From Ichthyophis bannanicus (lineage: Eukaryota; Chordata; Amphibia; Gymnophiona; Ichthyophiidae), in contig CM066035.1 in NCBI GenBank assembly GCA_033557465.1, positions 899,093,309 through 899,157,308 of the forward strand: a stretch of 64,000 nucleotides of DNA, given 5' to 3'. A program made the translations under genes and the position numbers. Below the pieces are notes generated by a model. That model saw only the letters and a program-made list of their open reading frames with translations, did not search any database and was not told the origin of the DNA. This document shows positions 47,064-58,124 of this stretch, one piece after another. Each line of letters begins with the position of its first letter. The first letter of the stretch is position 1.

Positions 47064-47911
47064 AAAATGTAATTTAAAAAAAAAAGCAGAATGTTCTTTG
47101 CGCGGGGCCCCCTGAAACGCGGGGCCCTGTGCAAAAAACATTCTTGCTCAATGGACGGGCCGGCCCTGCCGCCGGGATATCATCGGAGGAGATCTCGGCG
47201 GCGGTGTCCGCGGCATTGGCTGCACAGTTTGAAGTGCTGCGGGGCAAGCTGAATGCAGTGCAGCTCTCCGTTGATTCTTTCAGGGCCCGCATGCAACAGG
47301 CCGAGGAGCGGATCGGGCAGACGGAGAAGGAGGTGGAGAGCTTAAAGCAAGAACTGGCTCAGGCAAAGACCATGCTTAAGGCCCAGGGTGGTAAGATCGA
47401 CGATCTTGAGAACCGCTCGAGACGAAGTAACCTTCGGCTGTTAGGGCTTCCTGAATCAGTAAGAGATGCAGATTTGCTGTCTTATGTGTCGGCCCTGTGC
47501 ACTAAGCTGCTTGGGGAGGATGGAGAGAGGACCCGGGTTGTCCTTGAAAGAGCACACAGAGCGGGCCCCAAGAACACGCGGGACATGAGACCCAGGATTG
47601 TTTTGGTAAAATTCCTGCAATTCCAACAAAAGGAAGCTGTCCTGAGGGAAGCACGAAAAGTTGGATATGTGGAGGCAGACAATGCAAAGATTAAAATTGC
47701 CCAGGACTATTCGGCAGCTTTAAGTCAGCGTCGTAAAGCTTATGCATCAGTCTGCCATATTAAATTTACCATGCAATACCCAGCACGGCTGCACGTGGTG
47801 CATCAGGGTAGACACCGAATTTTCTACTCCCCGGATGCTGCGATGGAATATGCGCTACAGTTGGAGGAAGCAGAACAGGCTGTGTCCACGGAATCTTCGG
47901 GACTGGCATGA

Positions 47912-48589
47912 ACCCTTATGGGACTTGTGGGAGCTTATAATGTTGGTGAGCGGTGGAGGATCTGTGCCTTTGGCACGCAGGATTCTTGTTGAACGGCTGT
48001 GCCACAAGGATTTCCTTTCTCTACTTTACTTACTGTCATGTTTTGAAATGTTATGGCAGCCTGTTGCCTTCTATATTGTTTTTAGTGATGAAGACCAGTT
48101 CGAATTGGGGTAATGGTTGTCCTGTATTGTATGGAAAGTTGGATAGTTAAATCTATGGGTCCTAATCATGCCTTTCTGTAGACTGCTGGGGTGCACTGGG
48201 GGAATACTGGTAGGTCTTTGCCTATATAGATTAGCCTAACCTTTGTGGAGGGTATTTGGCGGGAGGGGGGTACTACCTGTTCAGGGATGGGAAGCCCGGA
48301 CACATCGGGCGGGGTTGAGTGGAGGAAGAAGGAATATGTGTGAGGAGGAAATGGAGGACGGATGCAGGTGGGGGAAGGTGGGAAAGAAGGGATGGGACGA
48401 GAGGAGGGTGAGAGGGGGGAGGGTGGGGGGTAGGGGGACAAGGGGGAGGCAGAGATTGGGGAGGGAGGGTCGTCGCAGCCTACAGTTTTCACACCTATAT
48501 AGTGTAAGCAATCCAAGAAGGGAAAATAGGGGGGGACCCCAGGCTGGGGGGGTTTCCTCTAACATGCTATGCTGGCAGTGTGGGCCTAG
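47912..48589 (+). other. L1 inter-ORF region, G-rich
   Basis: This is the spacer between ORF1 and ORF2 of the LINE. It is unusually long and G-rich at 48240-48540, with chance open frames but no domain. Confidence 0.7.
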
Positions 48590-51500
48590 GGCTATGGTAA
48601 TTCTCTGCGTGTAATTTCCTGGAATGTCTGTGAACTCGGTAACCCAATTAAGAGATATAAAGTATTGAAAGCGCTGGCTAGACAGAGGTGTGATGTTGCG
48701 CTACTGCAAGAAACTCACCAGACGGCTGAAGAACATGCCAAACGTTGTCGAGATTGGGTGGGACAGGTATGGGGAGCGCCTGCACTAGGAAAAAAAGGTG
48801 GAGTGGTCATTTTAATTCATAAAAGGGTGCGTTTCACGATGCAACGACAAATTGCTGATCCCTCTGGGAGATTTCTGCTGTTGCATGGCTCATTGGAAGA
48901 TCGGGAGATAATCCTGGGAGATTTGTATGGCCCCAACTTACTAGACCAAGATTTTTTTAATCGTATTGCAGCTAAATTGGAGCAATTGCCAGATGTGCTA
49001 TTGCTCTTAGGCGGAGATTTTAATGGGGTCTTTGAGGTGGGTCTTGACACCTTGAGTGACAAGGGAACTCGGGAAAGAACGCTTACTTCTCAGGTGCTGC
49101 AAAGTTTTCGGGCCCGATTAGGCTTGGTGGACCCCTGGAGATTATTGCATCCATCCGAGAAAGATTTTACTCACGTATCGAGGGCACATGGAACTAGTGC
49201 TAGAATAGATTACCTCTTGCTTTCCACACCCCTTTTTGCATATATTGGTGAAGCGCAGATAGGTCCCCTTGAGATCTCTGACCATGCCATGGTCTGGATC
49301 GAACTGCAATGGGGGGGAGGGGCCGGGCAGTCCCGTATCTGGCGGTTCCCCATTGAATTGTATAACGATAACCAGTTTCAGCAATTCCTAGGTCAACGCT
49401 GGAGAGACTTTGAAAGAGTCCATCAGGTACATAGGGAGGACCCCGAGTTGGTCTGGGAAACCGCCAAAGTGGTGTTGAGAGGTGATATAATAGGGTTTGT
49501 AGCTAGGAAGAGGAGATTATTGGCGGAGCAAATTATCCGGTTGGAGCAGCAGGTGACTCAGGCGCGGGTGCTTAACGGACGTGCCCCTACAGTGTCCAAT
49601 AGGAAACGGCTGTGGGAGTTGCAGGTTGCCTTAAACGAATTGCTCCACCAGCGAGCCAAGAAATCCATAATGTATTATAAATATCGGCTATATTGTTTTG
49701 GTGACAAACCGGGAAAACTGTTGGGGAGATGTCTGAAGGATCAGAGAGGGGCGAGGTTGGTAGCGGCGCTTCGGGATAAGCACGGGAAACTCCAACAAAA
49801 CCGGGAGGCGATAAGCGCAGTATTTAACGATTTTTTCCAGAAATTGTATGCGGTGGAGGAGCAGGCCCCCTCTACTATGGAGGACTACTTGCGGGGTTTG
49901 AATTTGCCGAGGGTGTCTGAGGAGCAACGGGGCCTTTTGGGGCAGCCGATAACCTTGCGAGAGGTGCAGCACGTCATCTCAACTGCTAGTTGTTATAAGA
50001 CACCAGGACCGGACGGGTACGGGGCTGAATTTTACAAACTTTTGTCGAACTGGGTGAGCCCTTTATTGGTAGACACTTACCGTCAACGAATAACGGGAGG
50101 TGGTCGGCAATGGGGAGACAATCAGGCATATATAATGCTAATACCTAAGCCGGGTAAGGACCCGTTACAGGCAGCTTCTTATCGGCCGATTTCCCTATTG
50201 AACTTTGATATGAAGCTGTTGGCGAAAATCTTGGCAGAGCGACTGGCGGGAATTTTAGGGGAAGTAATCCATGAGTCCCAGGTGGGTTTTGTGAGGGGGC
50301 GCTATGCAGTGCGTAACTTGCGTAGAATAATAGCGTCTCTGGAGTGGGTGCATAACCAGCAGTTGCAGTCGCTCTTGGTGAGTTTTGACGCGGAAAAAGC
50401 ATTTGACAGGGTCAATTGGGAGTACTTACACTATTTATTACCCTTATATGGCTTGGGGCAGTCCTTTTGTGATATGGTAAAGAGTCTGTATGTTACTCCG
50501 ACGGCTAGAGTGCTTTGTAATGGGGTCCTCTCGGACCCCTTTCCTTTGCATAGGGGTACTAGACAGGGTTGTCCATTGTCCCCCTTACTGTTTGTTTTGT
50601 CCTTGGACCCGCTAATACGGAGCATAGAATCGGATAGGAAGATCAGTGGGGTAGAGGTAGGTAAACAGGGGTTTAAAGTGTCGGCCTTTGCTGATGACAT
50701 GCTGGTACACCTGCTTGCTCCTAGGGAGTCTCTTCCTCGATTGATGGAGGAACTCCGGGTGTTTGGTAGCTTTGCAGGCCTTCGGATAAATGAGGACAAA
50801 TCGGAGGCCTTAGATGTGTCGGGGCAGCTCCGGGAACGATGGGGGGGGGGGGGCCTTTCCCTTGAAATGGACGGAACAACAGTTTAAATATCTGGGCATT
50901 GTATTGACAAGGCTACCACAAGATTTGTACCATACTAATTTTGAAAAAGTTTTGTCGGGGTTGCAGATTCAGCTGAGAGCTTGGAACCCTCTGCCACTGT
51001 CGCTTTTGGGGAGGGTGGCAGCAGTTAAGATGGTGGTCCTGCCACGTATCCTTTACTGGATGCAGACTTTGCCAGTGTGGTTGCTACGCCGGGATCTGCA
51101 TAGTCTGGAAAAGGAGATTCAGGGGTTTCTGTGGAAGGGGGCCCGGGCGCGTATCCCTATGTCCCGTATGATTGGTAATTGGAGTAGTGGAGGCCTTGGA
51201 CTCCCGGATTTGGGGATTTACGCTTTGGCCTGTCAAGCGCGCCATGTTGGGGACTGGTTGGGGGGGACCGATACCTACACGCCTAGGGATTTGGAGGCGG
51301 CATTAGTGGCCCCGTTTTCTTTGATGGGGGTTTTGCATGGGGGGAGTGCTCAATTGCCCAATCGAATTACACGCAGCGGTATGTTAAGTTCTATGAGACG
51401 CACATGGCGACAGTTGAATAGATTTTGGCAAAGGAAATGGCAGGTGTCGAGTTGGCTGCCTGTAAGGGGCAATGTGCATTTTTTACCGGGTTCTGAATCC

Positions 51501-52409
51501 CGGACGTTTCAGCTGTGGCAGGTCCAGGGCATGAAGTATCTGGGTCATGTGGTGGACCTTACTGGTAAATGCAAACCATTCTCGGAGCTGTGTGCGGAGT
51601 TCACGTTGCCTTCTTCTCAGTATTTTGCGTATATGCAACTTTCTCACTATGTGGCTACGTTGCCCAGAGAGGAGCTTGGTGTGGATAGATCGGCACAGAT
51701 TCTTGACTTTTTCGAGCTTGGGGGGGACATTCCCCCGACAGTGGCGAGGTTGAAGGCTCGGTTGGAGTGTTTTGGAGTTAGGCCGAACTATAGCAGGGCT
51801 GAGATGGCCTGGGCGGAGGAACTGGGGCAGGAGATACTGCCAGGCGCTATTCGACTGGCATTGGGGCGGATAGTAAGACTGGTCGAGGGAGCCCGATGGA
51901 GGGAAATACAATATAAAGCTTTGACTCGGGTGCATTTCTCCCCTCGATGGGCCTTGCGCATTCACATCACGCAAGATGGGTCTTGCCCACGCTGTTCTGC
52001 GCCATTGGCTACTCTAACTCATATGTGGTGGCAGTGCAGGCGCATTCTCCCTTATTGGTCTCATATCAGTAGATGCCTTATGAGGATGCTGCAGCAGAGG
52101 TTCCCTTGGACCGGAGCTCTGGTCATCCTTGATCAGTTGCATCGGACTCTTCCTATTGGAAAGTGGGAGCGGTTACTAGTGCGTAAGGCTTGTCTGGTGG
52201 GGAAGGGTCCGATTCTACACAGATGGCGAGATCGGGACTCGCCAACGTTCTTGGAGTGGCGCAATAGTTTTCATCAGCTGATGCTGGCAGAGCGCTGGAG
52301 AGCTAGGGGTAAGGTAAAGAGGTGGTCCACTTTCATGCTGATCTGGGAGCCTTACATCCAGAGTTTGGGGCCCCACTGCAGGAATGAAATAGTAAATGTG
52401 GGATATTGA
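48590..52409 (+). pseudogene. L1/Tx1-clade ORF2: endonuclease, RT, C-terminal zinc-knuckle
   Basis: Translation of frame 2 opens at 48590 (after a TAG at 48587) and is already in the endonuclease at RVISWNVCELGN, before any ATG; the first in-frame ATG is 48665. Endonuclease blocks follow: ALLQETHQ, LGGDFNGVFE and ISDHAMVW. RT blocks are CYKTPGPDGYGAEFYK, SYRPISLLNFDMK, VSFDAEKAFDRVNWEYL, RGTRQGCPLSPLLF and SAFADDMLVHL (catalytic ADD intact). At the 13-G run 50841-50853 the frame moves from 2 to 3. It continues to 52409 with GGLGLPDLGIYALACQ and a CPRCSAPLATLTHMWWQC cysteine-histidine motif. Apart from that shift the roughly 1270 codons are open. Confidence 0.93.
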
Positions 52410-53010
52410 GATCCACGGGCTAGGGGAATGGGTGGTAGGGAACATGGGACAGGATTGCTGATAGTTACTTAAGCTGGAACTTAGCGGCTGCGACGATGGG
52501 AGGGATGGGTGGGGGGAGGGGGGGTTGTTGAAAACTATCACAAAATTGTATTATAGTGTGCACTGATATCTGCTGTTGTTGCATAACTGTACATGGTGTT
52601 TGCCTCTAAGTGGGGATAAGAGTACACTCTGCTGAGGCTCATTGTCTGCACTGTAATGGTTGTTATGTTACTGAAGGTTTATAAATAAAGTATTAAAAAA
52701 AAAACAAAAAGAAGGAAGGAACAGAATAGTACTTCCTGTGCTGGGAAACCATCAGAATGTGGAGCTTGGCTATCTCTCATGGGATGATTCTCAAAGCCAC
52801 TTATCTGGCAGGTGAGGACAACCTTCGGGTGGACAAGCTAATTGTATACTGCCTTGATGTATTTTCTAAAGGCGGTAAAGCAATGTAATAAACCATAAGT
52901 CGTATTCTTCAACCACAAGAATGACCCATGAAGGAAGAGTTAGTTTTTTCATGAGTGTGGAACAATCAAGATAGATCTTTTCGCCACTCCTCAGTTTTGC
53001 TGCAGAATAA

Positions 53011-53239
53011 GGTCAAGCATTAATTTTAAAAATTACTCCACATAACTACAGAACCTTACCACACTTTAGTAAATATGGGTTTATGTGTGTTATTATTTCC
53101 CATTTTAACTTTGCCTCTTTCCATTGGAAAAATAATATTGATTCCCATGCATATTTGTACCCATCTTTAAAAGCATGGATAATTTTCAAACAGCTAATTT
53201 AGTAAGTTGCTTTTGAAAATTTCCCTCCCTATGTTTTCT
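53011..53239. other. Intergenic, nothing recognised
   Basis: Short stretch between the DIRS fragment and a SINE, with no feature. Confidence 0.4.
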
Positions 53240-53447
53240 TAAATGCTGTCACGTCAATGCTGACTTCTGGTGGCCCAGCAGCCCCTGGGTTTTCTTCACA
53301 AGGTATGACTGGAAGTAGATTGCCAGGCCTTTTCTTCTGAGGTAATGGAGGGTAAAGTGACTTGCTCAAGGTATGCCAGTGGGAATCAAACTCTGATCTC
53401 TTGGGTACTAGCCTGTTGCTCTAACCACTAGGCTACTCCTCCTCTCC
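53240..53447 (-). mobile_element. tRNA-derived SINE
   Basis: This is the antisense of the family at 35146. AACCACTAGGCTACTCC is the inverted box A, GGGAATCAAACTCTGATC the inverted box B region, and GCTGTCACGTCAATGCTGAC the inverted 3' end. Confidence 0.85.
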
Positions 53448-54839
53448 TATGTTTTTTTTAAGGGTTAAACAATTTTCTTTATTTAACATCTTGAATGACT
53501 AGGCCTTGTGGTTCAAGTTTACAGTATAGAGTTGGAGCAAAATTCCAAGCGCCTGACCTCTGGGGCCATGTTGGACAGGGGAAGAACTAACTCTCACGGC
53601 CCTACCTTCTGTTGGATGCCACCTTCCTCCTCCTCTAGCCATACCAATTCTCTTACTCTTCAAATACGTAACAAAGTCCACTGTCCAGGCCAGTCTCTCA
53701 GGCCTGATAAACCCTTTTGAATATCTTGCCCTGTGTGTATCAGGTTAGTAGGACCTGCTGACTGGATAAAACCCTGGAGCCCAGTATTCAACAGCACTAT
53801 CCAGATTGTGCTAGTTCCTCTAACTGCTGCAGCACTGTCCGAAACGTGCCAGGGCAGTCTGGGGTGGGACAAAGCTGGTCCAATGTATGCATGTATTTTA
53901 CATGCCTGTTAGTTAACTGTGACTCTGCCCAAACTCTGCCCCTGTGTACACCTACCATGAACGTGCATGCTGGCTTGCACTACACGCAGTTTTAAGCATT
54001 ATCTAATTTTATAAGAGAAGTCCATCAGCAAACTCTAAAGAAGGTCATTTAAAGGGAACACGAAACAAATGATTATGCTTCCTGAGTCAGAAATTCAAGA
54101 TCAAGACTTACCTGAAATTTCGGGGGCAATACACTTAAATGCTTTTTCTTGTCCAGAAAAGATGGCCGCTACTAAGTTAGAATTACAGCATGATGCTACT
54201 GAAAATAGACTACAAACCTTCGAACAATTATATTCAAAGCATGGCAGCCTGTGAAGTGGATGTGAGGCAAATCAAAGAGACTTCTAAACTTTAAAAAATA
54301 TTGGATGATTTTATTTAGGCAAATAGCCACATTTTCCGTATTTTCTAGGCAACATATTCGAATTTTGAATTTCCATATGCTTTGTAATATTTCAGACTTA
54401 AATCTGTATGAAAGTTAGTTCAGGGAAGTTTTGGAGGTTCCACATTCTTATTGTCTGCATATTATTGGCCTTCTGAGGGTGTTACTGTTCCTAACATTCA
54501 AGTGCTTCCTGGACCTTCCAATTCCAAATTAAATGCTTCTGCTGCTCTATCTGCTGATTTACTTCCAGAGATAACTGGGAAAGCAACTCTTTTGGTGAAA
54601 ATGCTCTTAGAATCTGACCAAAACTGGCTATTTAAAGTTCTTTATTCCTTCACAAGATAAAGGTTTTTGGGCGGCACCCTAAGAATGTTTCCTGATGTAC
54701 TGTACCACATGACACATGATTTCGCAGGCAACACGTTTTAGCAATAAAATCGCAAGTTCCTGCATTAAATGCAACTTTTGCTCTAAACTGTCCTTGTAAA
54801 TGTAGACGTAAGTATGATTTGAACGTATACATGGGGCAG
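53448..54839. other. Intergenic, unclassified repeat pieces
   Basis: The stretch 53875-54030 shares words (CTGCCCAAACTCTGCCCCTG) with 5280-5790 and 16080-16130. A short open frame at 54451-54660 has no domain. No gene was found. Confidence 0.35.
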
Positions 54840-55230
54840 ATTCAAAGCGATTTAAGCAGGGAGCAGCCCTGCTATCCCGTTACATCACGGTCAATGGGAT
54901 ATTCAGAGGCTATTTAACGCTGCCGAATATCCCCTTCTACCGGATTTAAACAACCCAGTGCTAGCCAGCTAGCGTCAGGACTTTCTTGGGGGAACTTAGG
55001 TTAGCCGGTTAGCGACAATATTCAGTCACTAACTGGTTAACTTAAACCGGCTAAAGTTAGAAAAAATAAAGACTGTCCTAACTTTAGCCAGTTTAGCTAA
55101 CTGGATAGTGGCTGAAATTTGCCACTGTCTGGTTAGTTAAAACACTAACTGGGTACACCGGCTATTCAATGCTGATGGCTGGATATGACGCAGGCATTGA
55201 ATATCTAGCTCTAATTTAAAGCAGCAATGG
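54840..55230. repeat. Unclassified repeat with internal inverted segments
   Basis: Words AACTGGTTAACTTAAACC and GGCTAAAGTTAG are inverted as CTAACTTTAGCC and TTAGCTAACTGG across a short centre near 55065. Related words occur near 40290 and 63110-63290. It is probably a non-autonomous DNA element, with ends not determined. Confidence 0.5.
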
Positions 55231-55734
55231 CGGGCCGCCACCGTTGACTATGCCTCCCATACTGTCTTTGTCAATGAGCACGTACAATCTGTTTTTAGAT
55301 CATAAGAAGATAGATCTTTGCCTTGGGGATATTGAAGAAGCATAGTCTTGGGACTAATCTTATATTTTCGGATTCTAGGTTGATTTTGTGGCCGTACTTG
55401 TCTTATAAATATATATGAATGTTTGATCTTTCAAATTTGTTGACATGGAAACGAATAAATATATTTGAATACAAAACAATGATCAAAGACTTTGACATTG
55501 ACAGAAAAGAACTGAATAGAGTCATTGGTTCCCTTACCCATTATCAGATAGAAGATCTTTGAAATGCAAAGGGTCACTGTCTCATCGCCTCTGTCTTTCA
55601 TTGAACTGTAAAACAGCCTTAGATCAGACAAGACTTTTGAACTGTAAATTTTCACCGTCTCCCATTCCCTTGAATTGTGCTATAATGACATATGCAGACA
55701 GTCCAGGGCCTAGATGAGTCTGCTATTTAAAGTC
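55231..55734. other. Intergenic, nothing recognised
   Basis: AT-rich, with no supported feature. Confidence 0.4.
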
Positions 55735-55860
55735 AGGATAACGCAAATGCTTCTTCATCAACCTGATGAAGAGAGAATACGTTTGTCAAGGCTACACGTT
55801 AGTCCAATAGCGAGGTCTCACCTACCACTTGTTTGTTGATCTTTATTTGCACATATCCAA
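55735..55860 (+). mobile_element. Possible Penelope-like or related element remnant
   Basis: The words ACCTGATGAAGAGAGAATAC and GTCAAGGCTACACG resemble the 'TGATGAAG ... CGTTTGTC' end common to Penelope-like elements. It is short and without coding sequence, so the class is tentative. Confidence 0.35.
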
Positions 55861-57667
55861 GAGGACTAATAAGGCAACTACAATGCCCTTAAAGGGTAAT
55901 TTTATTACAGGACTTCTAGGATAAGAGGCCAAGTAGGCATCTACTTAGGTACTGTTTTATAAAGATGCATAAGGGTAGTTTTAGAAGCTCTCCCTCCCCC
56001 ATGTCTAAATAGCAGCATGTGCATGTAGATTGGAATATACATATACATACCATCTTAGAACAGGGGCTTTTTAAGTGTGGGGATGCTTACCATGTTTAAT
56101 TTTCCTGGAGACGCGGTGAGAGTCGGGAGAGGGAGTGGTTTGGGTGGGCCTACATATAGACCTTAGCTTCCCCATTTTAAAAAGAGTAGCCAAATCTATA
56201 CAAAAAATTATAAAAAATTTAAATATCGGTATTGATAGCTGCCTCAAGGCACATTTAAGTGCCTGCAGGAAGGGACAACTGTCAATGTCTAACCCCCTTA
56301 ATCCCCCACCATCATATCAGACCTCTTCCCCAACCTCCCTACCCCCGCCCCCCCAAAGCACCCAATTGCCCCTACCCGTCCAAAGCATCTGATCTCTGAT
56401 CCTCCCTCCAGCAACAACAGTCACCCTCTCTCCAGCCTTACTTGAGGCTACCTGGCGTCTAGTGTCTAGTGATGTCCATGATGATAATAGGTTCATATAG
56501 ATGTCCTGGACCCTAGTCCAGAGACCAGGAGAATGGTAGACTAAAATAAAGATACACCTTTTCCCTCTTTCCCCTAGACAAACCTCACAGCATAATGCTT
56601 CTAATTCTGGAGAAAAGATGGTAATCTACCCTCTTAATATGATAGAACGTTTTATACAATAGAAGCCTACTTTACATCACCCATGCATGTCTTCATTCCC
56701 AGTTCTGGAAACGGGTCTTTCCATGTCTGCATTGCTGTTTTTTCCATGCAACGCATGGGTGGTTGTCAATCTTGCACCTTACGTCCAACTCCCTGGATGA
56801 AGATTTCAGCCGGCACCTGCATGTTCACAGGCCCAGTTTTGAAATTGGCTCCACTGATGAGATATCCCTAGCTACACACTCTCTCTGATGGCCAGACGTC
56901 CTTTCTAGAATCCCACTTCAAACACTTTTCCCCATAAACACAGAATGGGATTCAAAAGCCTTAGGAGGTCATTCGGACCTTTGAATAGTGGGGATAGACA
57001 TCCCGTTTGGACATCCATCCCCACTATACGCCCCCTTGCTGGCTTCGGCTAAAGACTCCCCGTACGAACGGCATGGGGTAACCTAGATGGGGATGGGAGG
57101 GGGCATTCCAGAGGCGGAGCGAGGGCGGGGTATGGGCTGGCCACAACCACGGATGTATGGGGCCAATTCAGAAGTTGGCCCTGTATGTCCGGGGTTGTGA
57201 ACTTAGATAAGGAACTTATTCCACTGCAGTGGTGGAAAAAGTCCCCCTGGATATCGGGGATGATGCTGCCGGGCCTGCAAAAACAGGTAGAGATGTGCAG
57301 TAAGTTCCCAGCAGCAAGACCCTGGCCAAGGGAGGCCGGATCGAGGGTCCAGCTGTGGGAAAAGGAGGATTTCGGCAGCGGCTGGCATTTGCGGCTCCTG
57401 AACGGAGCTGCAGTGCCATGGCAATGCAACGCCATGGCACTGTGGCTCCATTCAGGAGCCTGACTGAGGTAGCAGGGCATGTGGCTGGGCATGCAGGCCA
57501 ATCAGAATCGTGGGTCTGGCCTGCACATCCATGCCATAGACCTGATTCTGATCCCATGGGCACGTCTAGACCCTGCGGGATCAGAATTGGGTCTACCTCT
57601 GGGCATCCTGCTTCTGATCGGCCGCATAGGGGGCTGGACAGCCTGATTGGAATGTGCCTCTTTGCAA
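55861..57667. other. Intergenic, nothing recognised
   Basis: Several chance open frames on both strands at 57040-57700 overlap each other and show no domains. A short local inverted repeat is formed by GCAATGCAACGCCATGGCAC-type words near 57400-57450. No gene is supported. Confidence 0.4.
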
Positions 57668-58124
57668 ATAGAAACATAGAAAAATGACGAGAGAAAAAGA
57701 CCACATGGCCTATCTAGTCTGTCCTTCCATATCAACAACTACAACAGTCCCCTTTTTACCATTAGAGATTATCTGTGTTTGTCCCATGCTTTTTTGAATT
57801 CAGATACTGTCCTCATCTCTACCACCTCCACTGGGAGACTATTCCACGGATCCACCATTCTTTCCGTAAAGAAATATTTCCGCATATCACTCCTGAATCT
57901 ATCCCCTTTCACCCTCATCCCATGTTCCCTTGAGCTCTGATTCTTCCCTTTCCAGGGATGCTTTCACCTCCTCCACTTCCAGGGCTGCATAATGGTTCTT
58001 CAATTCAAGGGCTGGAGAAGTTGGATTGGTGATTCTGCAGACCCTGGTGACTTTTGTCCAACCTTCGTCATTCTGTAGGCACCCATCTTCTCCTCTGCTG
58101 GAGAGCTTGGTTGTTGCAAGAAGT

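Larger units (their letters stand above)
44331..47168. mobile_element. hAT-bounded non-autonomous element, copy B
   Basis: The left end CAGGGGCGGCCCAAGG is at 44331, and the right end GGGCCGGCCCTG ends at 47168. A perfect 8-bp duplication CCGCCGGG lies at 44323-44330 and 47169-47176. It is 2838 bp long with the same plan as copy A: AT-rich interior (shared words such as AATGAGTGTATGGATAAAGA), C-rich minisatellite, giant palindrome, right end. No transposase is present. It disrupts the ORF1 of the LINE described above, so it inserted after that LINE arrived. Confidence 0.9.
44220..47911 (+). pseudogene. L1-clade ORF1 (RNA-binding protein), split by a hAT element
   Basis: The start ATG at 44220 gives MATAAKTNRRDRERGLGQQ and runs to about residue 36, ending SSSAAAG at 44330. 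The hAT-bounded copy B (44331-47168) follows. The frame then resumes as GISSEEISAAVSAAL and continues to the stop at 47911. The later part has a heptad-rich coiled coil (VESLKQELAQAKTMLKAQGGKID), then LENRSRRSNLRLLGLPE, which is the L1 ORF1 RNA-recognition motif start, and a C-terminal domain with YPARLHVVHQG. L1 ORF1 proteins form trimers that bind the element's RNA. Apart from the insertion the frame looks clean. Confidence 0.9.
44052..52705 (+). mobile_element. Near full-length L1/Tx1-clade LINE
   Basis: A perfect 14-bp target duplication AAAAAGAAGGAAGG lies at 44038-44051 and 52706-52719. The 3' end has AATAAA (about 52683) and an A-rich tail. Two cistrons are present: ORF1 (44220-47911, split by copy B) and ORF2 (48590-52409). 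Without copy B and its duplication the element is about 5.8 kb, a usual full length for this clade. It is the best preserved LINE in the window, and the only serious damage is the copy B insertion and one frameshift in a 13-G run. Confidence 0.93.
43455..53010 (+). mobile_element. DIRS fragment split by an L1-clade element
   Basis: The left part (43455-44051) encodes decayed DIRS RT and RNase H blocks: WTLSMQWTQASQKLQDEV, then ELRSVWNALRVF and IIFIQTDNQVAMYYI. The right part (52720-53010) continues with a CWETIR stretch and YLAGEDNLRVDKL, the equivalent of FLADKLSR in the DIRS at 1-1453. Between them sits the LINE at 44052-52705. A small tRNA/L2-tail-like insert may lie at about 52848-52905. 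The frames are full of stops, so this copy was old before the LINE arrived. Confidence 0.8.

Noticed and set aside
47129..47176. ATG at 47129 as the start of the ORF1 protein
   Set aside because: The first codons are the right end of the inserted hAT element; the real ORF1 start is at 44220.
57049..57738. Cluster of overlapping open frames of 70-160 codons on both strands
   Set aside because: GC-rich sequence open in several frames; no recognised domain, and one end runs into a CR1 fragment.
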